Source of the DNA: Alkalimonas sp.
Lineage (GTDB): Bacteria; Pseudomonadota; Gammaproteobacteria; Enterobacterales; Alteromonadaceae
Length of the DNA stretch: 11,163 nucleotides
Assembly (NCBI GenBank): GCA_022565655.1
Contig: JAIUMG010000091.1
Coordinates: 1 to 11,163, forward strand
Reading direction: 5' to 3'
Made by a program: the position numbers and the translations under genes. The notes beneath the pieces are model-generated. The model saw nothing but the letters and a program-made list of their open reading frames with translations, had not been told where the DNA came from and did no database searches. Positions 1-7,741 of the stretch are shown here, in pieces; position 1 is the stretch's first letter, and the number at the start of each line of letters is the position of its first letter.

Positions 1-82
1 CAAAGCATTCCGCCAGCATTTTCAACAAAAGCTCGCCAGAGCGCAACGAATTAAGCAGTATCAGGAGGCAGAGCACAAATGA
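1..82 (+). CDS. ccmD: CcmD C-terminal fragment (haem exporter accessory protein), partial at left edge
   Basis: The frame starting at base 2 encodes 26 residues ending FQQKLARAQRIKQYQEAEHK and a TGA at 80-82. A basic, glutamine-rich cytoplasmic tail is what CcmD proteins have after their single membrane helix, and position directly before ccmE is the standard place for ccmD. CcmD helps release haem-loaded CcmE from the CcmABC complex. The stop codon overlaps the ccmE ATG (79-81) in an ATGA arrangement, which suggests translational coupling. Only the tail is visible, so the call rests on composition and gene order rather than on a diagnostic motif. Confidence 0.75.
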   Translation, partial: KAFRQHFQQKLARAQRIKQYQEAEHK

Positions 83-570
83 ACTCACGACGTCAGAAGC
101 GGTTATGGTCGCTATTATCGATAGTCCTCTTAGTCGCTGGTGCAATTGGCGCCATGCTGTATGCATTGCAGCAAAATATCAATCTGTTTTATACCCCAAC
201 CCAACTGGTTGAAGGGATCGGCAAAGATAAAATCCGCCCTGAAATTGGCCAGCGTCTGCGAATTGGTGGCTTGGTGGTTGAAGGGTCAGTTGAGCGGGAC
301 CCTGACTCCCTGCTGGTTCGTTTTGACTTAGTCGATACCGGCCCAACCGTAACTGTGGAGTACAATGGTATTTTGCCCGATCTATTTCGTGAGGGGCAGG
401 GCATTGTCGCGCAGGGGCACCTGGTTGATGAGCGCTTGATCCGAGCGACTGAAGTGCTAGCCAAGCACGATGAGGAATACATGCCCGCTGAAGTCGCTAA
501 AGCGCTGATGGGCATTGAGCATGTACCGCCTTCGCAGCAGCCAAGCTATGGCTCAGAGGGGAGCTACTGA
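79..570 (+). CDS. ccmE: Cytochrome c maturation haem chaperone CcmE
   Basis: CcmE is a periplasmic, membrane-anchored chaperone that binds haem covalently and carries it from CcmABC to the CcmF/CcmH lyase. The 163-residue protein has a single N-terminal anchor (about residues 9-30) followed by an OB-fold domain with GGLVVEGSVERD, VEYNGILPDLF and GQGIVAQG. The haem-binding motif LAKHDEEYMP is intact: His130 is the expected covalent haem ligand and Tyr134 the axial ligand, the same numbering as in E. coli. The length is normal for the family. AGGAGG at 63-68 supports the ATG at 79, and the gene overlaps ccmD by 4 bp and ccmF by 1 bp. The tail after residue 145 is short and polar, as is usual. 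Confidence 0.97.
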   Translation: MNSRRQKRLWSLLSIVLLVAGAIGAMLYALQQNINLFYTPTQLVEGIGKDKIRPEIGQRLRIGGLVVEGSVERDPDSLLVRFDLVDTGPTVTVEYNGILPDLFREGQGIVAQGHLVDERLIRATEVLAKHDEEYMPAEVAKALMGIEHVPPSQQPSYGSEGSY

Positions 571-2555
571 TGATCCCTGAACTTGGTCAAATTGCTCTGA
601 CGTTCTCGTTTGCACTGTCACTGTTGTTGGGTATTTTGCCTTTGTATGGCAGTTATACCGGTAACGAGCGAGCCTTGATGCTGGCAAAGCCTCTAGCGAT
701 TTCTGCTATGGTGTTTGCCGGTCTCGCATTTTTCGCGCTTTGTTATGCGTTTTATTACGATGACTTTACCGTGATTAATGTTGCCACCAACTCAAGCTCT
801 GTTTTACCCTGGTATTACAAGCTGACGGCAACCTGGGGCTCGCATGAAGGTTCTATGGTGCTCTGGGTCTGGATCCTGACTATCTGGACTGCAGCCGTTG
901 CCGTTTTTTCTAAGCAGTTACCCTTATTAATGCAAGGTCGCATTCTGGGCATTATGGGCTTAATCGGCGTTGGCTTTATCGCTTTTTCGTTGTTTATGTC
1001 AAACCCATTTGAGCGCAGCCTGCCGTACTTTCCTGCCGAGGGAAATGACCTGAACCCCTTGCTGCAAGATTTTGGCATGATCATCCATCCCCCCTTGCTG
1101 TATATGGGCTATGTAGGCTTTGCTGTGTCGTTTGCCTTTGCCATTGCAGCTTTGCTGGGCGGTAAGTTTGATAGCACCTGGGCGCGCTGGGCACGACCCT
1201 GGACTTTGGCTGCCTGGATGTTTTTAACGTTAGGGATCATGCTAGGCAGCTGGTGGGCTTACAAAGAGCTGGGCTGGGGTGGCTGGTGGTTCTGGGATCC
1301 AGTTGAAAATGCTTCCTTTATGCCTTGGCTGGTTGGTACGGCATTGATCCATACGTTAGCCGTGACAGAAAAGCGGGGAACTTATAAATCCTGGACCGTG
1401 TTGTTGGCGCTGGCTGCGTTCTCATTAAGTTTGCTGGGTGCTTTCCTGGTGCGCTCAGGCGTGTTGGTTTCGGTGCATTCTTTTGCCACTGACCCCAGCC
1501 GCGGCGTATTTTTGTTGGTATTTTTACTGTTGGTGATAGGCGGTGCCTTGCTGTTGTATGCGCTCAGGATGCGTTCGGTGCGCAGTGAAGCCCGGTATCA
1601 ATTGTTTTCTCGGGAAGTGATGCTGTGGGGCAATAATATTTTCTTGCTGACAGCGACGCTGGTGGTGTTCTTAGGGACTTTATTGCCACTATTTCACCAG
1701 GAGCTGGGCCTTGGTACCATCTCTATCGGTGAGCCTTTCTTTGATGCCATGTTCTTTTATCTGGCGATCCCCTTTAGCTTATTGCTGGGCCTTGGCCCCT
1801 GGGTGCGCTGGAAACAACAAAAGTGGCAAACACTTATTCCGCCCATGTCTATGGTGGCTATTGCGACCCTGGTCGTCTCTTTGGGCATGATGTCACTGAC
1901 GCAATCGATACAAGCCAACACAGCGCTGATTGGGTTGCTGCTTGGTGCCTGGGTCGGTATGTCTGCTCTGGGTGAAGTTGGCCAGCGTATTCATCAGTTT
2001 GGTCAGGGACTGGCCGGGATCCGTAAATTAAATGCCAGCCATTATGGCATGACCACGGCACACATTGGTTTTGCGGTGATGGTGGTGGGGATAGCCATGA
2101 CCACGACCTACAGTGTTGAGCGTGATGTCCGTATGCAGATTGGCGATAGCGTCACCTTGTCTGGTTATCAATTCACCTTGCTGGATGTGTATGAGCTGGA
2201 TGGTCCGAACTATGGTGGTGAAGCAGCCGATTTACGTGTTGAGCGAGCTGGCCGTCTAATCACTCATTTACATGCTGAGAAGCGCTTTTACACCATACAG
2301 CGAACCGTGATGACTCAGGCTGCCATCCATGCGCGTTTAAACCGCGATCTCTATGTGTCGTTGGGTGAGGCGTTACCAGGCAATGCCTGGTCGTTTAAAG
2401 TGCAGGTAAAACCTTTCGTGCGCTGGATATGGTTGGGTGGCTTACTGATGGCACTGGGCTCTATCTGGTCATTGCTGGATGTGCGCTATCGCCGTAAGGT
2501 GGTCAGCCGGGTTCGGCGTAGCCACACCATCACCAAGGAGGCTGAAGATGCGTAA
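570..2555 (+). CDS. ccmF: Haem lyase subunit CcmF
   Basis: CcmF is the large polytopic inner-membrane protein that takes haem from CcmE and joins it to the CXXCH cysteines of apocytochrome c, working with CcmH and CcmI. The 661 residues (E. coli form about 647) are mostly membrane segments. The tryptophan-rich WWD signature GWGGWWFWDPVEN lies at 235-247. The four histidines expected to ligand haem sit at 173, 261, 303 and 491, matching the enterobacterial numbering. Also typical are the segment around KRFYTIQRTVMTQAAI (571-586) in the large periplasmic loop and the last membrane helix at about 618-637. AGGGGAG at 557-563 precedes the ATG, which overlaps the ccmE stop by one base (TGATG). The 3' end overlaps ccmG by 8 bp. 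Confidence 0.98.
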   Translation: MIPELGQIALTFSFALSLLLGILPLYGSYTGNERALMLAKPLAISAMVFAGLAFFALCYAFYYDDFTVINVATNSSSVLPWYYKLTATWGSHEGSMVLWVWILTIWTAAVAVFSKQLPLLMQGRILGIMGLIGVGFIAFSLFMSNPFERSLPYFPAEGNDLNPLLQDFGMIIHPPLLYMGYVGFAVSFAFAIAALLGGKFDSTWARWARPWTLAAWMFLTLGIMLGSWWAYKELGWGGWWFWDPVENASFMPWLVGTALIHTLAVTEKRGTYKSWTVLLALAAFSLSLLGAFLVRSGVLVSVHSFATDPSRGVFLLVFLLLVIGGALLLYALRMRSVRSEARYQLFSREVMLWGNNIFLLTATLVVFLGTLLPLFHQELGLGTISIGEPFFDAMFFYLAIPFSLLLGLGPWVRWKQQKWQTLIPPMSMVAIATLVVSLGMMSLTQSIQANTALIGLLLGAWVGMSALGEVGQRIHQFGQGLAGIRKLNASHYGMTTAHIGFAVMVVGIAMTTTYSVERDVRMQIGDSVTLSGYQFTLLDVYELDGPNYGGEAADLRVERAGRLITHLHAEKRFYTIQRTVMTQAAIHARLNRDLYVSLGEALPGNAWSFKVQVKPFVRWIWLGGLLMALGSIWSLLDVRYRRKVVSRVRRSHTITKEAEDA

Positions 2556-3171
2556 CTGGATGCTGTACACGCCGTTAGCTATTTTTCTCGGGGTGTCGAT
2601 CTTCTTATTTACCGGTTTATTTTCTGATCCATGGACACGTGATTCAGCGTTGCTGAATCGACCGTTGCCTGAGTTTGATTTGCCAGATTTGATGGAGCCT
2701 GAGCGGCGCTGGAATCGTGAGTTACTCACAGGTGAGCCTTTTCTGCTGAGCGTATGGGGGGTGTGGTGCCCTACCTGTAAAGCTCAACTGGCTTATATGG
2801 AGCAATTAAAAGAGCAGGGTATTAAGGTGGTTGGTTTGTATTATCCGCTGCCGGTCGATCCTGCTTTTGGTGAGCATTTTAGCTTGGGGCAATTGCAACG
2901 TGATGTACGGCAACAACTGCAGCAGTTTGGCGATCCATATCAGTTTAATATTCTGGATGAAAATCGCCGCATGTCGATGGATCTCGGGGTGAGCGGTTCG
3001 CCAGAAACCTTCCTGGTGGATGCTGAAGGCCGGGTCCGCATGCATCATGTCGGCGATATCAACCCACGCGTCTGGCGACAAAAATTTGAGCCTGCAATGG
3101 AGCAATTACAGAGCCTGGCTGATACCTCGGTGCAGCAAAACGAAGCGAGCCAAACAGGAGTAGGATACTGA
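2548..3171 (+). CDS. ccmG: Thiol:disulfide interchange protein CcmG (DsbE)
   Basis: CcmG is a membrane-tethered periplasmic thioredoxin-like protein that keeps the apocytochrome or CcmH cysteines reduced for haem attachment, receiving electrons from DsbD/CcdA. The 207-residue product has one N-terminal anchor (about 4-24) and a thioredoxin fold. The active site VWCPTC has Cys74 and Cys77, and the cis-proline loop SGSPETFLVD has Pro152. I chose ATG 2548 because AAGGAGG (2535-2541) lies 6 bases upstream and the protein then begins MRNWMLYTP directly before the anchor. The longer frame from 2479 would only add residues encoded inside ccmF. The gene overlaps ccmF by 8 bp and ccmH by 1 bp. Confidence 0.97.
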   Translation: MRNWMLYTPLAIFLGVSIFLFTGLFSDPWTRDSALLNRPLPEFDLPDLMEPERRWNRELLTGEPFLLSVWGVWCPTCKAQLAYMEQLKEQGIKVVGLYYPLPVDPAFGEHFSLGQLQRDVRQQLQQFGDPYQFNILDENRRMSMDLGVSGSPETFLVDAEGRVRMHHVGDINPRVWRQKFEPAMEQLQSLADTSVQQNEASQTGVGY

Positions 3172-3626
3172 TGAGAGCCTTGTATCTGCTACTGCTATTA
3201 TCGATTAGTGCGGCCTGGGCTGATGGCCAGGAAATTCTACCGTTTGATGATGATAGCAAGCGAAAACTCTATCAGGAGCTCACCCAGCAACTGCGTTGCC
3301 CGCAATGCCAGAATCAAAATATCTCAGAGTCTAATGCTGTGGTATCGATTGATATGCGTGAGAAAACCTATGAGTTGGTGCAGCAGGGCTTCAGCAAGCA
3401 AGAGGTCATCGAATACATGGTGGATCGTTATGGCTATTTTGTGCACTATAGCCCACCACTGAACGCCCTCACCATCATGCTGTGGGTGTTGCCTGTGCTC
3501 GCTTTGCTGTTCATGCTGTTGTTTATGCTACGCCGTAAAAAGCAACAGCAACAGCTGACAACGTCCAATGCTCCGCTTGAGCAAGAACTCAATGCGATTA
3601 TAGACGCCTATCGGAGTAAAAAATAA
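3171..3626 (+). CDS. ccmH: Cytochrome c maturation protein CcmH
   Basis: CcmH is a membrane-anchored oxidoreductase that presents a redox-active cysteine pair to the apocytochrome c haem-binding motif during lyase action. The 151-residue protein has a signal peptide (about 1-17, cleavage near AWA-DG), a three-helix domain with the LRCPQCQNQNISES motif (Cys43 and Cys46), then the conserved VDRYGYFVHYSPPLN stretch and a C-terminal membrane helix (about 100-119). It lacks the TPR extension that is fused to CcmH in E. coli; here that part is the separate ccmI. The ATG overlaps the ccmG TGA by one base, with GGAG a few bases upstream. Confidence 0.97.
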   Translation: MRALYLLLLLSISAAWADGQEILPFDDDSKRKLYQELTQQLRCPQCQNQNISESNAVVSIDMREKTYELVQQGFSKQEVIEYMVDRYGYFVHYSPPLNALTIMLWVLPVLALLFMLLFMLRRKKQQQQLTTSNAPLEQELNAIIDAYRSKK

Positions 3627-4834
3627 TGATGTGGCAGTTAGTTTTAGGGGCGCTACTGATGGTTGCCCTGAGTCTTCTTTTTATCATCTGGCCGCGTAAA
3701 TCAACGGCCGGTCAGCACCAGACTCCGGCCCAGTTGTTCGAAGAGCGCATGCAGTTATTGGCGACCGCTCGCGATAATGATGAGCTGGCGGAAGATGATT
3801 TCGTCAGTGCGGCCAACGATTTAAAACAACAGTTTTTAGAGCAGGAAGCTGCAGCGATTAAATTAAGTGCACCGAGGCACGGCCTGGCTTGGCATGTCGG
3901 TATCATGCTGACGTTAGTGCTGATGGTCGCTGGTATTTATAGCTGGAATGGACACTATCGGCAATTGGCTCACTGGCAGTTAGCGCAAGATAACATGACA
4001 GAGTATGGTGAGCGAGCCTTGCTGAATCAAGGCGAGCCTCTGTCCGAAGATGAATTAGCAAGCTTTGCTTTAGCGCTACGCACCAAGTTAGCTCGTGAAG
4101 GCGATGATGCTGTTGCCTGGATGTTATTAGGGCGGCTTTGGATGTCGCAAGGTTTCTTAATGGATGCAATTGAAGCTTTTGAAAAAGCCTTGCAAATGAC
4201 ACCTAACCGGCCAGCACTTTTGATCAGTTACAGCCAAGCTCTGTTGGTGGTGGGTGGTGATGACAAGCTGGCCAAAGCGGGGCGTGCTCTGGCGCGGGTG
4301 TTAACTCAGGACCCTGAGCATACAGATGCGCTATCGTTACTGGCATTGGTGGCTTACGAAAAAGGTGATATGGACGAGGCGATCACTGCTTGGAAACTGT
4401 TACTCGACCGGTTACCAAGCTCAGACCCCCGTCATCAGGCGGTGATTGATCAGTTGGAAAAGCTTGGGCATTCCGTTGAGACCCGCCAAGAGCGCACCGT
4501 ACAGTTGGCCTTGTATGTTGATCCACGTTTACGGCAAAATTACCCAGAGGCGAGCGTATTTATTTTTGTGCGCCAAGCGAATGGCCCCGCGATGCCACTG
4601 GCTGCCCAGCGTATCCCCGTTCCTTCCGGCTCTATAAATTTGTTGCTGACAGAAGAGATGTCGATGCAGTCAGGCTGGAATTTAGCCAGTGTAGATGAGG
4701 TTGAGGTGGTCGCTCGCTTCTCACGCAGCGGTAATGTTGATGACACCGAGGGCGATATCGAAGTGGTGTCTGAGCACCTTGTATTTGAAGAGTCGGCATT
4801 AAAGCTGTCGTTGCAGCTTTCCGAAAGTGAATAA
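3626..4834 (+). CDS. ccmI: Cytochrome c maturation TPR protein CcmI
   Basis: CcmI (CycH) is the apocytochrome c chaperone of the haem lyase complex. Its periplasmic TPR domain binds the C-terminal helix of the apocytochrome and hands it to CcmF/CcmH. The 402 residues show two membrane helices (about 3-22 and 90-105) flanking a cytoplasmic loop, then TPR-like units at about 161-194, 196-232 and 233-267. A C-terminal beta-rich domain (about 290-400) carries the family pattern VDPRLRQNYPEASVFIFVRQ followed by GPAMPLAAQR and VVARFSRSG. The ATG at 3626 overlaps the ccmH TAA by one base. A second in-frame ATG follows at 3629 and either could be used. CGGAG lies at 3612-3616. This is the last ccm gene in the operon. 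Confidence 0.95.
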   Translation: MMWQLVLGALLMVALSLLFIIWPRKSTAGQHQTPAQLFEERMQLLATARDNDELAEDDFVSAANDLKQQFLEQEAAAIKLSAPRHGLAWHVGIMLTLVLMVAGIYSWNGHYRQLAHWQLAQDNMTEYGERALLNQGEPLSEDELASFALALRTKLAREGDDAVAWMLLGRLWMSQGFLMDAIEAFEKALQMTPNRPALLISYSQALLVVGGDDKLAKAGRALARVLTQDPEHTDALSLLALVAYEKGDMDEAITAWKLLLDRLPSSDPRHQAVIDQLEKLGHSVETRQERTVQLALYVDPRLRQNYPEASVFIFVRQANGPAMPLAAQRIPVPSGSINLLLTEEMSMQSGWNLASVDEVEVVARFSRSGNVDDTEGDIEVVSEHLVFEESALKLSLQLSESE

Positions 4835-4860
4835 ATGATGCAGCCACTTAAGTTAGCTGC

Positions 4861-4865
4861 AGGAG
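4861..4865 (+). promoter_or_regulatory. Ribosome binding site fixing the mlaA TTG start
   Basis: AGGAG lies 7 bases before the TTG at 4873. An in-frame TAG (4870-4872) sits immediately before that TTG, so no longer start is possible. The next in-frame ATG (4915) would leave a signal peptide of only ten residues before the lipobox cysteine. Confidence 0.75.
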
Positions 4866-4872
4866 TAACTAG

Positions 4873-5631
4873 TTGAAAATATTATCCGTTTTACATTGGT
4901 TACCACGAAGCCTGATGCTCTTCAGCCTGGTTATTCTGGTGGGCTGTGCCAGTGCACCAGACCAAGCTGATGCCAGCGATCCGCGTGATAAGATTGAAGG
5001 CTTTAACCGGGCGATGTGGGATCTGAATTACGAAGTGCTGGATCCAGCTATTTTAAGGCCTGCCACTGTCGGTTACACCAAGGTGGTACCAGAACCCGGC
5101 CGTAAGGGCATTGATAATCTACTGAGTAACCTGCGCGAGCCAGATAGCTTTGTCAATGCGGCTTTGCAGGGCAAGCCGGATAGCATGGCGATCACTGCAG
5201 GTCGTTTCTTGGTCAACAGCACCATTGGTGTTTTCGGTTTATTTGATGTTGCTACCAGGATCGGCCTGCAGGAGCGGAAAGAAGACTTTGGCCAAACACT
5301 GGCTGTGTGGGGCGTTGGTGATGGCTCATTTCTGATGATCCCCGCGCGGGGACCTTCAACCGTGCGAGATACGTCAGGGGATTTAATCGATGCGTTTTAC
5401 TCTCCACTTGGTTTATTTAACACCCCATTGACCATTACTCGTTATGTACTATCGGGTCTGACGCAACGTGAAAAGGCCATGGCGATGGAGCATTTACTGG
5501 AAGATTCATTCGACCCGTACGCATTTATTCGCGAAGCTTATCTGCAAAATCGCTTGCATGAGATCCACGATGGCAACCCGCCAGAAGAAGATGATTACGA
5601 TGACTCGTACCTTGATGAGTTCCTAAACTAA
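4873..5631 (+). CDS. mlaA: Outer-membrane lipid asymmetry lipoprotein MlaA (VacJ)
   Basis: MlaA is the outer-membrane part of the Mla pathway. It sits in a porin complex, removes mislocalised phospholipid from the outer leaflet and passes it to periplasmic MlaC for return to the inner membrane. The 252-residue protein has a lipoprotein signal with lipobox LVGC (Cys25). Family motifs follow: DPRDKIEGFNRAMWDLN (36-52), RFLVNSTIGVFGLFDVA (111-127), EDFGQTLAVWGVG (137-149) and DPYAFIREAYLQNR (214-227). The tail from about 237 is very acidic (EEDDYDDSYLDE). Translation starts at TTG. The gene begins 38 bp after ccmI with no visible terminator between, so it may be co-transcribed with the ccm operon. 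No other mla gene is in the window. Confidence 0.95.
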   Translation: MKILSVLHWLPRSLMLFSLVILVGCASAPDQADASDPRDKIEGFNRAMWDLNYEVLDPAILRPATVGYTKVVPEPGRKGIDNLLSNLREPDSFVNAALQGKPDSMAITAGRFLVNSTIGVFGLFDVATRIGLQERKEDFGQTLAVWGVGDGSFLMIPARGPSTVRDTSGDLIDAFYSPLGLFNTPLTITRYVLSGLTQREKAMAMEHLLEDSFDPYAFIREAYLQNRLHEIHDGNPPEEDDYDDSYLDEFLN

Positions 5632-5643
5632 GCGGTTTGCTGC

Positions 5644-5672
5644 CACAGGCCGGTCAGTCTTGCTGGCCTGTG
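5644..5672. terminator. Hairpin between converging mlaA and the DUF5610 gene, probable shared terminator
   Basis: The 8-bp perfect arms CACAGGCC (5644-5651) and GGCCTGTG (5665-5672) enclose a 13-base loop. On the + strand it is followed by a T-rich run (TTGCTTTCTT) without a clean U tract. On the - strand no U tract follows, and the stop codon of the converging gene (5654-5656) lies in the loop. A moderate terminator for mlaA is likely; function in the other direction is less certain. Confidence 0.55.
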
Positions 5673-6280
5673 TTGCTTTCTTCGTCTTGGGCTTCGGCTC
5701 TCGTTTCAGCTTTTTTCTGGCTCACTTCTTCCATGCGCTCGCGAAATTTTGCTAAGCCTTTCAACACAAAGTCGTATGTTTGATCAACGCTGTTCTCAAT
5801 CTCACCCTCATAGACATTCAGACCTTTTAGAATATCTTTAGCTTCGGTGAAGCCTTGATCAATGGCGCCACCAATGATGTTTAAAAAGCTGTCTAATCGC
5901 TCTTCATCCGACATATCGGGGGTCATTTTTTCGTAGCGGCCATAAAATTTAGTGGCAAAGCTGACGATACGCTCAGCGGTCGCTTCGGGCGAGACATCAA
6001 TGCCTGAATCATAAATCTTTTGCGCGGCATTTTCACCAAATACGGGCTCAAGCTCTTTGTTAATAGCCTCCAGCGCCGTTTTGTATAACAGGCTCAGCCC
6101 TTCATTATTTGAATTCAGACTGACTTTTTCATTAGCAGCCATAATGGCCGCATTCTGCGCATTTTTGTTGGTTTCTTTGGCGGCTCGGTTCTCAAGCGCG
6201 GTTGCTAACTCAGACTTTTTCTGCTTCTCTGGTGCAGCAGCCGGACTGTTGCTTTTCTGCGGTATCGGGTTCATTGCCAT
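5654..6280 (-). CDS. DUF5610 domain-containing protein, function unknown
   Basis: This 208-residue protein is soluble, with no signal peptide or membrane helix. Residues 1-57 are a polar, alanine/asparagine/lysine-rich and probably disordered arm. Residues about 58-178 carry the pattern I associate with DUF5610: NEGLSLLYKTALEAINKEL, YDSGIDVSPEATAERIVSFA and IIGGAIDQGFTEAKDILKGL. A charged helix follows (about 174-197), then a polar tail. No catalytic motif is visible. The ATG at 6280 is preceded by GAGAGG 8 bases upstream; a second in-frame Met at residue 3 is less well placed. The gene lies 59 bp downstream of dinF on the same strand and may be read with it. The domain name is from memory of the family pattern; no function is claimed. 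Confidence 0.85.
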   Translation of the reverse strand: MAMNPIPQKSNSPAAAPEKQKKSELATALENRAAKETNKNAQNAAIMAANEKVSLNSNNEGLSLLYKTALEAINKELEPVFGENAAQKIYDSGIDVSPEATAERIVSFATKFYGRYEKMTPDMSDEERLDSFLNIIGGAIDQGFTEAKDILKGLNVYEGEIENSVDQTYDFVLKGLAKFRERMEEVSQKKAETRAEAQDEESNTGQQD

Positions 6281-6339
6281 TTTAGGTGCCTCTCTGTATT
6301 CCAGACGAATGGGTGCTTATCTACAGTATCGGCCAAAAC

Positions 6340-7698
6340 TCACTCAACTTTAGCTTTTATTTTTATAACTTTATTTTCGTGCATTAGATAGCCTGCACCA
6401 GCCCGATACAATGGCCAGGCCAGCGTCAGACCACGCAGTAGCATAAAGCAGCTCAAAGCAAACCACAGAGCATGGTTACCCAGCGACTGCAGCAGGGCAT
6501 AGCTAAGGATAAAGCCCGCAAAGGAAAGCAGCATGCTGTTGCGCATGGCTTTGGCTTTGGTCGCGCCAATGTAAATGCCATCCAGTAGATAACTCCAGAC
6601 GGCAAGCAGTGGCAGGGTGATCAGCCAGGGCAGGAAGTCCGCAGCGCTTTGTCGTACTTCAGCGATGGAGGTGAGCAGGGCGATCAACAACGGGCCGCCC
6701 AGCCAGAAAAAAGCACTAAACAGCAGCGCTAGCAACAAGCCCCAACCCGCTAAGATGCGGAATAAATCCTCTAAGTCAGCGCGATCGTTAGCTCCTACCG
6801 CTTTGCCGGTAGTGGCCTCGGCGGCATAGGCAAATCCATCCAGCGCATAGGACACCAGCATTAGAAAGGTGATCAGCACAGCATTGGCTGCGACAATGGC
6901 ATCACCGTAGCTGGCACCTCGAAAGGCGATAAAGACAAACACCAGCTGCAGACAGAGGCTGCGTATAAAAATATCGCGGTTTAACGCAAACAGCCGGGCC
7001 AGACCGCTCAGCTGTTTTAGCTGTAGCCACTGAAAAGGAGCTAACTCTCGCTGTTGCCATAGTCGCCTGACCAGAAATAACCCAACCAGCAAGGTGCTGT
7101 AATCGGCAATCACCGAAGCCGCAGCGACTCCGGCAACCTTCCAGCCGAAGCCAAGCACAAACAGCAAGTCCAGTACAATATTGAGGCTTTGGTTCAATAG
7201 CAGCAACCACATCGGGTAACGGGCGTTATGCAGGCCAAGAAACCAACCTAGTAGCACCATGTTAAGTAGTGCGGCTGGTGCGCTCCAGATCCGTACCTGA
7301 AAATATATCTCTGCCTGGTGCAGCACTTCGCTACTAGCCTGACTAAACAAATTCACAATCGGCAGTACCAGAGGGTGCAGCAGCAATAGCATAGCTGCCA
7401 GCGCCAAGGCCACCAACCCGGCTTGCAGCAGGCAATCGCGTTGTGCTTTGGCATCGTTGGCACCAAAAGCCTGGGCAGTCAGGCCGGTGGTACTCATACG
7501 CAAGAAACCCAGCAACAGAAACAACAAACTGATCAGGCTGCCACCGAGCGCCACACCACCTAAGTACCAGGCATGCTCCAGGTGGCCAACCACCGCAGTA
7601 TCGACCAGAGAGAGCAGAGGGATGGTCAGGTTGGATGCGATCATCGGTAGTGCGATCAGCAGCACCTGTTTTTGTTTGGGATGCAATAGATTTAACAA
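6340..7698 (-). CDS. dinF: MATE-family efflux transporter, DinF type
   Basis: This is an inner-membrane MATE antiporter that would export cationic or lipophilic compounds in exchange for H+ or Na+. The 452 residues form about 12 membrane helices. The N-terminal block ALPMIASNLTIPLLSLVDTA and the following VVGHL, FLRMSTTGLTAQAFGA, SAPAALLNMVLLGWFLG and YALDGFAYAAEA match E. coli DinF closely; Asp33 is the conserved N-lobe acidic residue. The start is TTG at 7698. An in-frame TGA lies about 20 bases upstream, no ATG or GTG is available in frame, and this TTG gives the same N-terminal length as E. coli DinF. I see no clear Shine-Dalgarno before it. Unlike E. coli dinF it is not next to lexA, and I see no LexA box. 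The substrate cannot be inferred. Confidence 0.92.
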   Translation of the reverse strand: MLNLLHPKQKQVLLIALPMIASNLTIPLLSLVDTAVVGHLEHAWYLGGVALGGSLISLLFLLLGFLRMSTTGLTAQAFGANDAKAQRDCLLQAGLVALALAAMLLLLHPLVLPIVNLFSQASSEVLHQAEIYFQVRIWSAPAALLNMVLLGWFLGLHNARYPMWLLLLNQSLNIVLDLLFVLGFGWKVAGVAAASVIADYSTLLVGLFLVRRLWQQRELAPFQWLQLKQLSGLARLFALNRDIFIRSLCLQLVFVFIAFRGASYGDAIVAANAVLITFLMLVSYALDGFAYAAEATTGKAVGANDRADLEDLFRILAGWGLLLALLFSAFFWLGGPLLIALLTSIAEVRQSAADFLPWLITLPLLAVWSYLLDGIYIGATKAKAMRNSMLLSFAGFILSYALLQSLGNHALWFALSCFMLLRGLTLAWPLYRAGAGYLMHENKVIKIKAKVE

Positions 7699-7724
7699 AG
7701 CGACGTCATAAAGCTGTCATCAAG

Positions 7725-7739
7725 GCTAGCTATACTAGC
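7725..7739 (+). promoter_or_regulatory. Promoter -10 region of the small RNA inside a 15-bp palindrome
   Basis: GCTAGCTATACTAGC is a perfect inverted repeat (GCTAG, CTATA, CTAGC). On the + strand it contains GCTATACT, which fits the extended sigma-S -10 consensus KCTAYACT with TATACT at 7731-7736. No recognisable -35 lies 16-18 bases upstream, which sigma-S promoters tolerate. Transcription would begin at about 7742, just where the 5' hairpin of the RNA starts. The other strand reads TATAGC and could serve dinF. Confidence 0.5.
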
Positions 7740-7741
7740 AC

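Noticed and set aside
189..515. 108-codon - strand frame within ccmE
   Set aside because: Shadow frame of a strongly supported gene; Ser/Thr/Arg-rich with no family pattern.
2479..2547. Upstream extension of ccmG by 23 residues
   Set aside because: It lies wholly inside ccmF, has no suitable ribosome binding site, and would put a polar stretch before the anchor; AAGGAGG at 2535-2541 points to ATG 2548.
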